Source: Ichthyosporea sp. XGB-2017a (Eukaryota; Opisthokonta; Ichthyosporea). From it: 64,000 nucleotides of DNA. The DNA is taken from NCBI GenBank assembly GCA_002811675.1, contig PDIM01010330.1:65047-129046 (forward strand). The letters run 5' to 3'. Made by a program: the position numbers and the translations under genes. The notes beneath the pieces were generated by a model, which was not told where the DNA came from, ran no database searches, and worked only from the letters and a program-made list of their open reading frames with translations. Shown piece by piece: positions 51,801 through 62,453 of this stretch; the first letter of the stretch is position 1, and each line of letters opens with the position of its first letter.

Positions 51801-54800
51801 TTTTAGGGGTCAAGCCATCAACTACAATTGACGTAAGCTCCCTTATTTCTGTGATGTTCTTGTAAGTTGCTTCTGCTGGTACACAGCTGACATCCCCTGG
51901 ATCCGAACAAACAACGGGGGCAGTTTCCCTAATAAACACTTCGCTATAAACATTGACTCCAAGGCCCAAAAAGTTCGCAATTTCCCAAGACATGTCCACG
52001 GTATCAAAACTGCTAAACAAAGAGTAGTTAGCATTAAGTATTGTTGGTGCATCGGGAATGGGAGGACAAGCAAACTTATTGCAGATAACCGTCTCCGAAA
52101 CTATGGGGCAAGCAACACCCCCACATTCTGTAAACTGTAAAACAGGTCTAGTGCGAGTCTTCTCACCACCTTCTATTCCACAATCCACACTACAATCAGA
52201 GTACGCAGTCCAGTTTCCCACGATACAATCTACGGCGCAACATTGAATATTACAGTCTTTCACCTGGGTCAGTACGTCTGAACAAACTTCTCCGTTATTT
52301 AGCGGTTCCTGCAAAACAGTACGGTTAGCCGAAGAAAATCCTATTCCACATTCTTTAGTGCAAGAACTAAATGGACTCCATTCAGATATCAGGCAGTCTT
52401 TGGGAGTACAGCAGTCCGTCTTTTGCTCACATGCTTTACTCTCTGTAGAAAAGACAAACCCTTCATCACAAGGTTTTTTGCATGCTCTCATTCCACAAGA
52501 CTTCATTTCAAAATATACTTCTGGAGCTACAGGGCAAAAGGCGCCTCCATTTTGCCCATAAATTTCTACTTCTCGTGTTCTGTTTTCTTGACCTCCACCA
52601 CAATGTGTGCCTGGAGAGCATGTCCCACTCTCACACTTAGCATCACATTCAGTAAAATTTGACCACGGAAAAAGTTTGCAGTTGACAGGGCTACAGCAGT
52701 CGGTCTTCGGTTTGCACATGTCGTATTCAGAGCTGAAGTAGACAGCATTTTGGTCGCTTAGAGCATTATTACAGCCTTCCTTACAAAAATTCATTGCGCA
52801 ATCTGTCACATTTTCCAAATTTGGAGTTGAAAAGTTACAGAATGCACCACCATTGGTACCAGGGGACAAGGCAAATCTAGTACTGTTCTTGTGTCCTCCG
52901 CCGCATGTAGCATCACACACAGTAAATGGCGTCCATGGACTATATTCACAATTGACAGGACTACAGCAATCAGTCTTTGGTTTGCAGACGTCATGCTCGG
53001 AACTGTAGTAGACAGCATTTGAATCAGTCAAGTCATTGTCACAGTCCTCCTTGCAAAAGTTCATGGCGCAATCTGTCACATTTTCCAAATTAGGAGTTGA
53101 AAAGTTACAGAATGCACCACCATTGGTACCAGGGGACAAGGCAAATCTAGTACTGTTCTTGTGTCCTCCGCCGCATGTAGCATCACACACAGTAAATGGC
53201 GTCCATGGACTATATTCACAATTGACAGGACTACAGCAATCTGTCTTTGGCACACAGGCGTCTTCATCGATACTATAAAACTCTGTTATTTGATCACATT
53301 CAACCTTGCAAAATGACATTGCACAATCCTCTTTAATACCATATTGCTCAGGATTGCTAACTTGTGATGGACACACATCGCCGGCATTTTTGCCTTCCAG
53401 TAAGGGGTTTCTGTCTTTATACCTAACACCGCCCCCACATTGTCTCACACACTGTGTGTCATTTGAATTTTTATCACAAGAAACACTTTTACATTGACTC
53501 CATTGAATGGTCTCGAATTCCGGAAAGGTACAGTCCACTGGGTTGCAACATAAAGTTGCCGGCTTACAGTTCCCTGACCCAAAGTTGAAGATTTCATTAT
53601 TAGTTTTGCTGCAGCTAGTGGTGCACAGGTCTTTACTGCATAATTCTATCTCTTCCACATACAAAGAATTCCATGGAGCTGGGGGAGGACAAAACTTTCC
53701 CCCATTAGTGCCTTCGCTTATTATTTGAGAGGTACGATTTCGTGTTCCCCCTCCTCCATCGCCGCATCCAATAGAGCATTGGGACCATTCTGTCCACGGA
53801 GCAAACATGCAATTTTTGGGATCACAGCAGTCAGTCTTGCTATTGCATGCGTGCCCATCACTCTCTAAACTGAAATAGGAATCACTACATGAGGCGGGAC
53901 AAAAGGCCCCTCCACAAGGACGCTCTTCTTTCAACTCTTGCGCAGGAGGACAGAGTTTCCCCCCGTCTTTAGCTTCCTGTAAAATACTTCTCTGACGAAA
54001 TTCTATACTAGCACCACCAGCAAGATCTTGTCCCCCACAGTATTTCTCGCATTTTCCTTCGCTGTTAAACTTTGCACATGAAGATGCAGTACAATTAGAC
54101 CATTCTGTCCAAGGAGAGACCACACAGTGGGTTGGGGTACAGCAAGATTCTTTTACAACACAACTGTTGGTTTGAACAGAGAACACTTCGTTGGCTGCAC
54201 ATTCAGCTGTACATCTATGTGCGTTGCAGGACTTTGTTTCACTAAAATGAAACTTTTCACAATCCCCGCCATCAAAAATTATAGACCTATTACGAGAAGT
54301 CGTTCCCGAACCGCATTCTTTATCACAAGGGGTCCATTCGCTCCACTCAGTAATGTTGCACATATGAACTTTAGGAACACAGCAGTCCACTGAAGTTTTG
54401 CATTCCTGATCTAAAGAACTAAAGGTAGTGCCTGGAGGGCATTCTATAGGATTGCACTTTAATGGGGCCGAACAGTCTCTGCTTTGATAATATTTATCTG
54501 GAAATGAGCTTTTGTCGGGACATTGAGTTCCCCCGTTAGTAGCATTTTTCACAACGAAAGCTTCTCTGGATTGGGTTCCGGTCCCGCATGTAATAGCGGA
54601 GCAAGGACTCCACGGTTTGGTATTTATATCTTCGAGAATGCAATTCTCAGGGGGATTTAAATCCCCAAAGCAGCAATCTCCTATTATTCCCCCAAAACAA
54701 AAACTCTTGAATATCCATACTATAACTCAAAGGCTGCATTATTGGTGTTTAAACTTACCTTGAACAGCAACTACACAAGACTGTGTGGCAGCACTATAAA

Positions 54801-55042
54801 CCTGACCCGAAGGACATGTTGCCTCTGTTAACGTAAGCGCCCTTCGATATCGAGACAAAAGTTCTGTATAGTCATCACCTGAATCCTCGTTCAATACACT
54901 ATCTTCAGCAGGGATGGAGCCTAAACAGCGAAAAAAAGGGGAAAAATTAGAACCTTTTGTTCGAATATTTTAAGACAGCCTTAATTCACGCACCTGTGCA
55001 GAGCAGGAAGATAAAAATATTCACTAGTATAACAGATTTCAT
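45883..55042 (-). CDS. Giant TSP1-FN3-REJ single-pass receptor B (3,002 residues)
   Basis: Tandem paralogue of receptor A with the same structure: exons 55042-54994, 54920-54759 and 54680-45883; introns of 73 and 78 nt, both phase 1; and exon 2 of 162 nt, exactly as in A. The protein has a signal peptide (1-16), ten TSP1 modules (about 72-949), FN3 domains (949-1344, PENLTLEDVTSTTATVSWDP), the DPDNLDFVFGADD domain and cadherin-like repeats (VPINDHPAL), a REJ region (about 1723-2350, with NSPPFGGSF near 2265), a Thr/Ser-rich stalk, a membrane helix (about 2917-2940) and a short acidic tail of about 60 residues with repeated Gln-Glu-Thr-Gln. The exon 1 start was chosen for the signal peptide. 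The first TSP1 module (PWSPCSAITCGTGTQSRE) is joined by the DCCFG linker at the exon 2/3 junction, which supports the splice sites. Confidence 0.88.
52796..53250 (-). repeat. Duplicated TSP1 modules 6 and 7 of receptor B
   Basis: Period 270 nt (90 residues). Segments 52796-52980 and 53066-53250 differ at two bases in 185. The linker part between them is more diverged. This points to a very recent duplication or gene conversion. Confidence 0.85.
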
Positions 55043-56068
55043 AATTGCAAAACACCGAATCGACTGACTATAAAAACAACAAAATTTCAAGCTGCACTTT
55101 GGGCACCCAAAGTGACCTTTCCCAGACTTCAACACGAATCTTATTATACACAGCTAATTTTCGGACAATCCAACATAAACTCTAATCGATCATGAACATA
55201 TCGACTCGACTCGATTCTCTCTCATGCTTAACAGCTTACCTTAAGTGCTTTAAGGAAGCTATATATATATTATATTATGAGTACCTATAAGCTATCGCTA
55301 TCCAGCCTATCCACTAGCTTAGCTAGCTGCTGCTAGCTGCGCCGGCTGCTGCTGGAGCTACTGCATGCTGCATAAGAGGATAATTCCTGGCGTGCAAAAG
55401 TTATAATTATAGGCACTTTAATGTTGTATTGGTAACAAAATAAATATATACTCATGATGTTGTTATAATTAATAAAAGGCCTCGAATATAAAAGGTGTGA
55501 AATCCGATATAAAAATTTAAAAATTATAAATAAAAAAAATTAAATAAAATAAACAGGGAAAATTAAACTTTTTCTTTCATCTTCATGAATGGAAATCAGG
55601 GAGCCGCGCAAATGACTTCCTGCAGCGCCTGGCCGCAAAAAACAAATAAATGTAAATAATGGCCGCCGCGGGTGGCCTTGGAAATAAACAAATGAATAAT
55701 TTTTATTTATAAGTACAATTGAGTTCCGATCTCGACACATGATAAATAATTACGTCTTTGTAATATAAGGTACACGCGAATAAATAACCCCTAATACTTC
55801 TGAATCTACCTTATTTGTATATATTAGGAGAAGATAATTTATAAGTTACTTACTCATGCAAGAGCTGTATTATAATAACATAATATTTGTGTTTATAATA
55901 ATATTAATATATTTGTCACGAAAGAAGCTGGGGTACAGCATGAGCTACTCGTGTATGTAAAGCTCATGTAGGCTAATATAGATTCTGGTTCATTGACTAG
56001 TGCCTGATTAATGAAGATATAGGGATATTGCTGATTCTTAAACTTTGTTCACTACTTCAGGAGCAAAT
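55043..56068. other. Divergent region between receptor B and the secreted propeller gene
   Basis: 1.0 kb, AT-rich. It includes a GCTGCT/GCTAGC-rich patch (55318-55372) with several overlapping AGCT and GCTAGC palindromes. No gene is seen. Confidence 0.4.
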
Positions 56069-58117
56069 ATGAAGAGTTTATTGTTGGTCATTGGTCTCTG
56101 GCTAATGACGGCAATGTTTGCTGAGAAAACTATTGCCCTGACCTATCCAGAAGGTCGACTAAATTGGGACGTAAATGGAATCCCTCATTTCCTTGATTTG
56201 GCCAATGGAAATGCATTTCCATTGTTAACTGAAGCAGCTGTCGTTGACCAAAGTAAAGATGCACATGGTTTTATAGAAGTTGGTGATATGCTTCTCTATG
56301 GGGCTTTGTCGGATATTCCTAACGAATATGTAGTCAGGGTCTACGACAAAGTTGACAACACAACCGAGACTTTGCATCTGGCAACAGGTGAGAAGGTAAC
56401 TTCACTTGATGGCTTTGGATTTGTTGGTTTTGATGGAATGGCCTACTTTTTGGGAACTTTAGCGGGACAAAGCGAAACTCACATTATCAGAACCAACGGG
56501 AGAGATTCTTCAACTCACATTTTTAATCGTGGACCTTATACACCCAATTTGCTTAAGCCTGCCATTAGTGTGCCAAGCAAACGAAACTATCAGGTCTTCA
56601 CTTTATGGAATAATAACCTCTACTATTTTGTAGAGGGCCAGATCCGTAAAATAAGACCAGGAGAAGATTTTGACACTTTTTTCGCCCCCCATGAAGTAAG
56701 ATATGATACAGAGTTTGAGGGTTGGAAAGACTGTGCCTTCACACCACAAAACTTTGCGTGCGTAGTAAAGAGCGACGATGAATTGGGTCATAAAATGGTG
56801 GTACTCGACGTACAAGGGGAGGTGCTTGGCGAAAGGACATCCTTTTTCGCCGCAAAGAAAATCTTTAGGATGAGCGATGACATTTATGTGGTCCATAATG
56901 ACACTGCTGTCCACATTGGAGGGCCTTTGCTAAATATGGAGTTTCAGCCAGCTATAGAGATTCCTCTCTTTGAAGAACCAGTGTATAAACAAATGCAAGT
57001 TATGGTTATGGACAACAAAGTGGCTATTAAAATCAATAATCATTTGAATGAAGAGTATATTGCCCTTGTACAAGTTGACCTTGGAACTGGAGATGTTCTC
57101 CGCCCTGCCGTTAATTTGACATCTCCTGTGTTGAACTTAATTCGTATGGAGTCATTTACGAAAGATCAAAGTGCTAAGGCTATTGTTGTATATTCTCATG
57201 AAAGCAATTTCCAGCTTATGCGCACAATGGAGACAACCGATGTTAACACCACCGAACATTTGGTGTCCACTTATACCCATGTGCTAGGAAAGTCTGCTGA
57301 TAACCTTTACTTTGTCAATGCCACAGGGCCCGGGGCGCCGCAGTACTCAATTTTTCAATTGCCTTTGGGCAGCGCTACTGAAGCCCCGGTTGCCACTGCC
57401 GTGGATGCATTCCCATCCTATACAACCAATAATCAAGTAAAATTACGGATGATTGGTACTACCCCTGCCAGCCTTACCGAAACAGGACACCCTGCCCTTG
57501 GGGTGAGAGAGTTTATTGTTATACCCAAGGAAAAACTTTCCCATCTCCTGGAAGACATGGTCTTTATGTGTGATTCTGGTCAATGCTATTTTTCTGCCGA
57601 TGGCGGAATGAAGTTTTCTGAGATGCCAAGAACTTCCCCCTTTTCAACCGGGATATCTTATATATTTGGATATTCGCAATTGAAGCAGGCTCTCATCGTG
57701 AAGACAGAACCCGCAAGCTTGATGAGGACAAATCAAACTGAATTTGGTCTTCTTCCTATCCCCGATGAGTTTGAGTTAGTTGATTGGTTTCCACAAGTTT
57801 TGCCTTACCACGAGCCACACCATATATTTTCTAAATATGATATCATGCACCCAGTGAGAAACCCAACCGGCAGTCCAAGTCAACCGCGGGGTGATGATAC
57901 ATTGCGTTCCGGAGATATTGCATTCGGAGGGAGCGCAACAGGAATCCATAGGAAGCTTATCGCAGAAGATAGTGGACCATGGAAGACCATTGCCATTTGG
58001 AAGAGCTGTGGATGTTCCGAAGGTGCTCTCGTAAATCCATCGGACCCCCCAAGTTTTCCTCCCCCACCACCAGAACCTTCAGCTAGTGGCTTGACACCTT
58101 CGGCTAGTGGCTTGTAA
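56069..58117 (+). CDS. Secreted beta-propeller-like protein with Cys-paired C-terminal domain
   Basis: 682 residues from the ATG at 56069. The N-terminus MKSLLLVIGLWLMTAMFA is a cleavable signal peptide, and there is no membrane helix after it. Residues about 30-470 are beta-rich with repeated YxF/LYYF-type strands and spacing suggestive of propeller blades; N-x-T sequons are frequent. The last domain (about 481-655) has C-x4-C (CDSGQC) next to an Asp-box-like SADGGMKF, and a final CGC. A Pro-rich tail (PPPPPEP) ends in a doubled PSASGL. The family is not recognised; sortilin/Vps10 proteins share the Asp-box idea, but I see no 10CC domain. The final domain recurs in the next gene. AATAAA at 58215-58220. 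Confidence 0.75.
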   Translation: MKSLLLVIGLWLMTAMFAEKTIALTYPEGRLNWDVNGIPHFLDLANGNAFPLLTEAAVVDQSKDAHGFIEVGDMLLYGALSDIPNEYVVRVYDKVDNTTETLHLATGEKVTSLDGFGFVGFDGMAYFLGTLAGQSETHIIRTNGRDSSTHIFNRGPYTPNLLKPAISVPSKRNYQVFTLWNNNLYYFVEGQIRKIRPGEDFDTFFAPHEVRYDTEFEGWKDCAFTPQNFACVVKSDDELGHKMVVLDVQGEVLGERTSFFAAKKIFRMSDDIYVVHNDTAVHIGGPLLNMEFQPAIEIPLFEEPVYKQMQVMVMDNKVAIKINNHLNEEYIALVQVDLGTGDVLRPAVNLTSPVLNLIRMESFTKDQSAKAIVVYSHESNFQLMRTMETTDVNTTEHLVSTYTHVLGKSADNLYFVNATGPGAPQYSIFQLPLGSATEAPVATAVDAFPSYTTNNQVKLRMIGTTPASLTETGHPALGVREFIVIPKEKLSHLLEDMVFMCDSGQCYFSADGGMKFSEMPRTSPFSTGISYIFGYSQLKQALIVKTEPASLMRTNQTEFGLLPIPDEFELVDWFPQVLPYHEPHHIFSKYDIMHPVRNPTGSPSQPRGDDTLRSGDIAFGGSATGIHRKLIAEDSGPWKTIAIWKSCGCSEGALVNPSDPPSFPPPPPEPSASGLTPSASGL

Positions 58118-58824
58118 TGAAAATGATGTACGCTAATATCGTGTACATCAAAGCATAATTGTACTTTCATTGAGAAAAGAAAAACAAACACGGAAAAACT
58201 AAAAAAAAAAAAACAATAAAAAGTCATACATTAACACTTCGAACAGCTGTTGAATGTGCACATTGCAAACTATAGCAACAAAAAAGCGAGTTATTTGTCG
58301 CCAAAATTTTTTGCCTGTATCAAAGTCGCCTCAAGGTTCACGAAGGGTTTAATGATGTTGCCTTGTAATGATGAACGATTATAGCAAAAATAAGTACAAA
58401 TTACAAATTAAACCGGCGATGAGCATTCATCATATTAGCCGATTACCACCCTTATGTTAAGCCCTAATAATCTGGCACAAATTATAAAAAATAAATAAAA
58501 CATATATTATATATAATATTAATATTATATTAAAATTTATATATGGAAATATTATATTGACTATATAGTACATAAAAAAAAATTTTATTCATGTTTATTG
58601 TTGGGAGCTTCTCCTTATATTATCGTGGTATAGATTTGCAGACAGGCTTCGCGTGAATGCACTTTTGATTCTGACTAGTTCCTCGTTTTGTCAAAATACA
58701 TTAAATGAAAAGAGGAGGTTTGTCAAATTTGTTTCCATAATCGAAGCTCTTAACGGAGAACAACATTCAAAACTTTCTTGGATTAATGTGCATGTATATA
58801 GTATAGAATAAGAACATTGTAGAC
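58118..58824. other. Spacer between the two secreted-protein genes
   Basis: 707 nt with the polyadenylation signal of the upstream gene and an AT-only stretch (58485-58560). No gene is seen. Confidence 0.4.
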
Positions 58825-59583
58825 ATGAGAGCAGTATTGACTTCTATTGCTGTAGTAGTATTGGCCAATGTGGCGATGGTAGTGGCCAATTCCAGCGTGC
58901 CACCACCACCACCACCACCTTCAGGCTCGATCCCGCCACCACCACCACCTTCAGGCTCGGCACCGCCACCACCTCCGCCGGGACCTGTTAATGGGCAGTC
59001 CCCCATTGATCATGCAGAAGCGTCCTTTATGGTTGTAACTTCGCAAGCTAGTTCAAGTATTGAAAAGGAGTTTGTCTTTGGTTGCGAAAATGATCAATGT
59101 GCCTATTCTGTCGATGCTGGGGAAACTTGGTTGGTATTTCATAAGGAACATAAGCTGACAACTGGGGTCCATAAGGTAATGGGATACAATTCTGCGGAAA
59201 ACTACATTATCATAAGAACTAGCGAAACGGCTCCCGGAATGAAATATGCAAAGGCTCATCTTCCCTCTGAAAACGAAACCCTTTGGCATCCTGAGTTTAC
59301 GTTTATTGGTGATGATTTTAACTCTTTACCAAACGTCGATATTCTTCCTAAACCCAAAACACAAGGAGTCCCTTATCATCCAAGTATCGGGGACAGATTT
59401 ACAGGAACTTATGACTACGGACAAGGGCCATTTATCTTCGGAGGAACAGAGTTGGGACTTCACAAAATCTTGGTGTCAGATCCAGACATAGAGAAAAACA
59501 AATGGAGCCTTATAGCCACTTGGGAGACATGCCAGTGCAGTGCTGCAGATCCTAATGACCCAAATTTCGTAGCCCCTCCGTAA
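58825..59583 (+). CDS. Short secreted Pro-rich protein sharing the propeller protein's C-terminal domain
   Basis: 252 residues. Signal peptide (about 1-21), then three polyproline blocks (PPPPPPPSGS-type, about 25-52), then residues 69-245, which align with the C-terminal domain of the upstream protein: CENDQCAYSVDAGETW matches its CDSGQCYFSADGG, FIFGGTELGLHKI matches IAFGGSATGIHRK, and WSLIATWETCQC matches WKTIAIWKSCGC. The four conserved cysteines suggest two disulfides. The polyproline stretch could be hydroxylated or bind cell-wall or matrix partners. It is probably a partial tandem duplicate with a new N-terminus. AATAAA at 59613-59618. Confidence 0.8.
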   Translation: MRAVLTSIAVVVLANVAMVVANSSVPPPPPPPSGSIPPPPPPSGSAPPPPPPGPVNGQSPIDHAEASFMVVTSQASSSIEKEFVFGCENDQCAYSVDAGETWLVFHKEHKLTTGVHKVMGYNSAENYIIIRTSETAPGMKYAKAHLPSENETLWHPEFTFIGDDFNSLPNVDILPKPKTQGVPYHPSIGDRFTGTYDYGQGPFIFGGTELGLHKILVSDPDIEKNKWSLIATWETCQCSAADPNDPNFVAPP

Positions 59584-62453
59584 TTGAAATTCAGGATTTT
59601 TTTTTGATTTCGAATAAAGATGTTATCATTGCTGCTATTCATTTGTTAAAGAGGCTTTTTTTTTTTTTTTTTTAAATTTTTTTTTTTTTTTTTTTTTTGC
59701 CCTCTTAAGAATATATTGCCCAAAAGAAGCCTTTTGTAAAGCTGATGGTGAGTTAATTGTTGCATTTTTAGAGTTCGAAGAACACAGATATATATATGCT
59801 GATAGTTTTAAGCTTTCTTAAACAACATCTCAATTAACTTCCTTTCACACGTGGTTAAACAAACAAACCTAATAGCTTTAAAAAATAAAAGGGTGCACAT
59901 ATCAAAGTGTCTATTTTCACTACAAAAGGAAAGCGCTGCATCGCTTAAATTATTAACTTATTATATAGTATAACTATAACTTAAGTTACAATATAACTCG
60001 ACAATACTTATAGCTGACATATAGCTGACAATAAACAAAAAATTAAACTCATTTCCAAAATTAGACGTTTTATATAAACTTGCAGATATAAACTTGCAGT
60101 TTATAATGTTATATTAACGTAACGTACGTATCTAAAATTACTGACTGACTGATCATTATACTCAGCTTATAATAAAGAGTTTAATTTGAAGGAAGAAGGT
60201 GCGATTTATGTCGAAGGGGGCCGCGAAACCATTACCGCGATCTTCATAATCATAATATATTTTATAAATTGCAGCAACTTGCAGCTGTTCAGAGTACGTT
60301 ACTTATAAGAGTTAAAATAAACAAAAGATATAACAAAGTGCATAAATCTGTATACATTTGTTCTTTTGGTGAAAACATTGCCTAATATGGTATTTTCACA
60401 TTTCCTTTACAATTTTCATTCAAATAAACCAACTGCAACAACAAACAAACAAAACAAAACAAAATTACTTTGATTTTGTTTATCGCTAGATCTAGAACAT
60501 GCACAAACAAAACAACCTTCATTGACAAAAATCCTCCTAGTCCTCATTGCAGGGTCCCACATCGTGATAATAATATTGGCACTTCTTCCCCTCGGCTCCC
60601 CTTCACCTCCTTGTGTGTCCATTGACTTTGTATCCACGTTAACCCCTATCTCTCGTGCATATTTTATATATTAGCGGCACATGATGCCAAAACCAACATT
60701 TCCTAATAAGGGATAGCTATGACTATAAAGCTGCAGCTAATCATACATTTTGTAATATAATATGGTAGAAATTGAGCAAGTATAGCATTATCATTGAGCT
60801 TGAAGTACTGATAATTAACAGCAGCGCCCCCTCAAATTTGACATTTGGGCCTTATACTTCAGCTCTAACCCATCCCCTTTTACGCCTTGCTTTACCGCGT
60901 TGACGTCTACTTGATTTGAATCGTGTTGGATCAAGGAGCTCCTTGGTTGGATCGAGTCCCGACATGCATGTCGAGCAAGCTTGTCGAGCGATTCCTCCTT
61001 ACTGATTTAAATCCACTTTTAGGGCGTCCTCTGATTGGCTCCTGGAATTTGAGCTACTATCTATAGCCCTAAAGAAGAAAATGGCGAGCGAGCCGACCTT
61101 TAGGTCATTGCAATTTTATATTCTCTTCAAAACCTCGATTTGGCTTTATTATTACAACCCGTATCATATTCAACCAAAACCACCATATTTCATATTGGTG
61201 GGAAAGTCAAGACATTTCATTGACCCTTCGCGGTTTCAAATTACAGGCGCGAACGACTTCACAGCATAGACTTTGCTGATGGCTTTGCTGTCATTGGATA
61301 CAGTCTATTATAGTGGCAATCGAACGCGAACAGAATTATTACAGTACAGGTTTGAAAATGATAAATTAAACACCACAAATCGCTCAACTATGAAGTGGTT
61401 GTAACCCACATTTCCAAGTTGTTTCATTTTAAGCATTTCAGAGTCGAGGGTTTGAAAGTGAAACTAAATGTACTCGCTGTATACACCAATTCCTTAGTTG
61501 TTGCTATTAGTTTTTTATGTAAGAGACTCAATGTTGTGGTCTCTAACATTCCGATTTGTAGCGGTTATTGCTCACGAGTGTTTCATATGTAGCTCTGACT
61601 GCTGCCTCAAGTGAAAATTGAATTGCCGCAAAATGCCTTCATGAGTCGTGCCTAAATCAGAACATATTAAGTGAAAATATTAATGACTTACTTTTATTTG
61701 TTTGAGACATTTTAGTTCATTTATTGGCAGGGTGTCATTTTGCAAATTCTTCAGTAGCCAAGGGAACTTTAGTGTACTGTCACTAGCAGTGCCTTTAGAA
61801 ATACTTTCACAATATTGCCGTAACTAGTAGCTTCCAATTTCCACATTCCCTCCCCACACAAAAACAAGAAACTAAACGCTACGTCCACCCATGAGCTACC
61901 TGAAACAAAACAAAACAAAACAAGCTTAGAGGTATAGTATTCCCTCGGGGGAATTCATAACAAGAGGCACATGATGAAAAAAAAAACACACACGATAAAA
62001 TAATTTTAACGTGAAAATACACAGCTGATCAGATCTGCATTCTCAAATAAATCATTGTACTTTAATTATTAAATTTCCAATACAAAAAAATAAAATAATT
62101 TTTTTGTTAGCCAATCCCCAGTCGCTAATTTCACCCGTGGAAAACCGCATTTAATTATGGTTAAGCTATAAATTTCCACCCAGCTACTCCATAGTACTGC
62201 TATAGCCTTATATGTTATAACAAGATATCGATGCACCTCCTCTAGCTGATCTTGGTGAGCAGGACTGTCTGGTTATTTATATAACGACGATGACGACGTA
62301 GGAGGTTGAGGACGTACTGCCATTTTGAACAAATTTACTTTTGTGTTGTGTTAGATTAGTTGTTGTTAATCCCTGATTTTTGCGGTTGTGGATTTGATAA
62401 TTCGTGCGTCTTATCCCCTTTAGATTAGAGATTAGTATATATATATATATAAG
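59584..62453. other. 2.9-kb gene-free region
   Basis: Starts with the polyadenylation signal and T-runs (59660-59698). The remainder is AT-rich with short unrelated open frames (such as 61081-61269) that show no domain or splice support. A TATATATATATA run (62437-62450) sits directly before the PTB gene's start. I see no RNA gene or mobile element. Confidence 0.4.

Noticed and set aside
56069-58117. Vps10/sortilin family membership
   Set aside because: The Asp-box-like motif occurs only once or twice, and neither the 10CC domain nor a membrane helix is present, so only a propeller-like description is justified.
61081-61269. 62-codon frame starting MASEPTF
   Set aside because: Isolated and short, no splice sites and no recognisable features in a long gene-free region.
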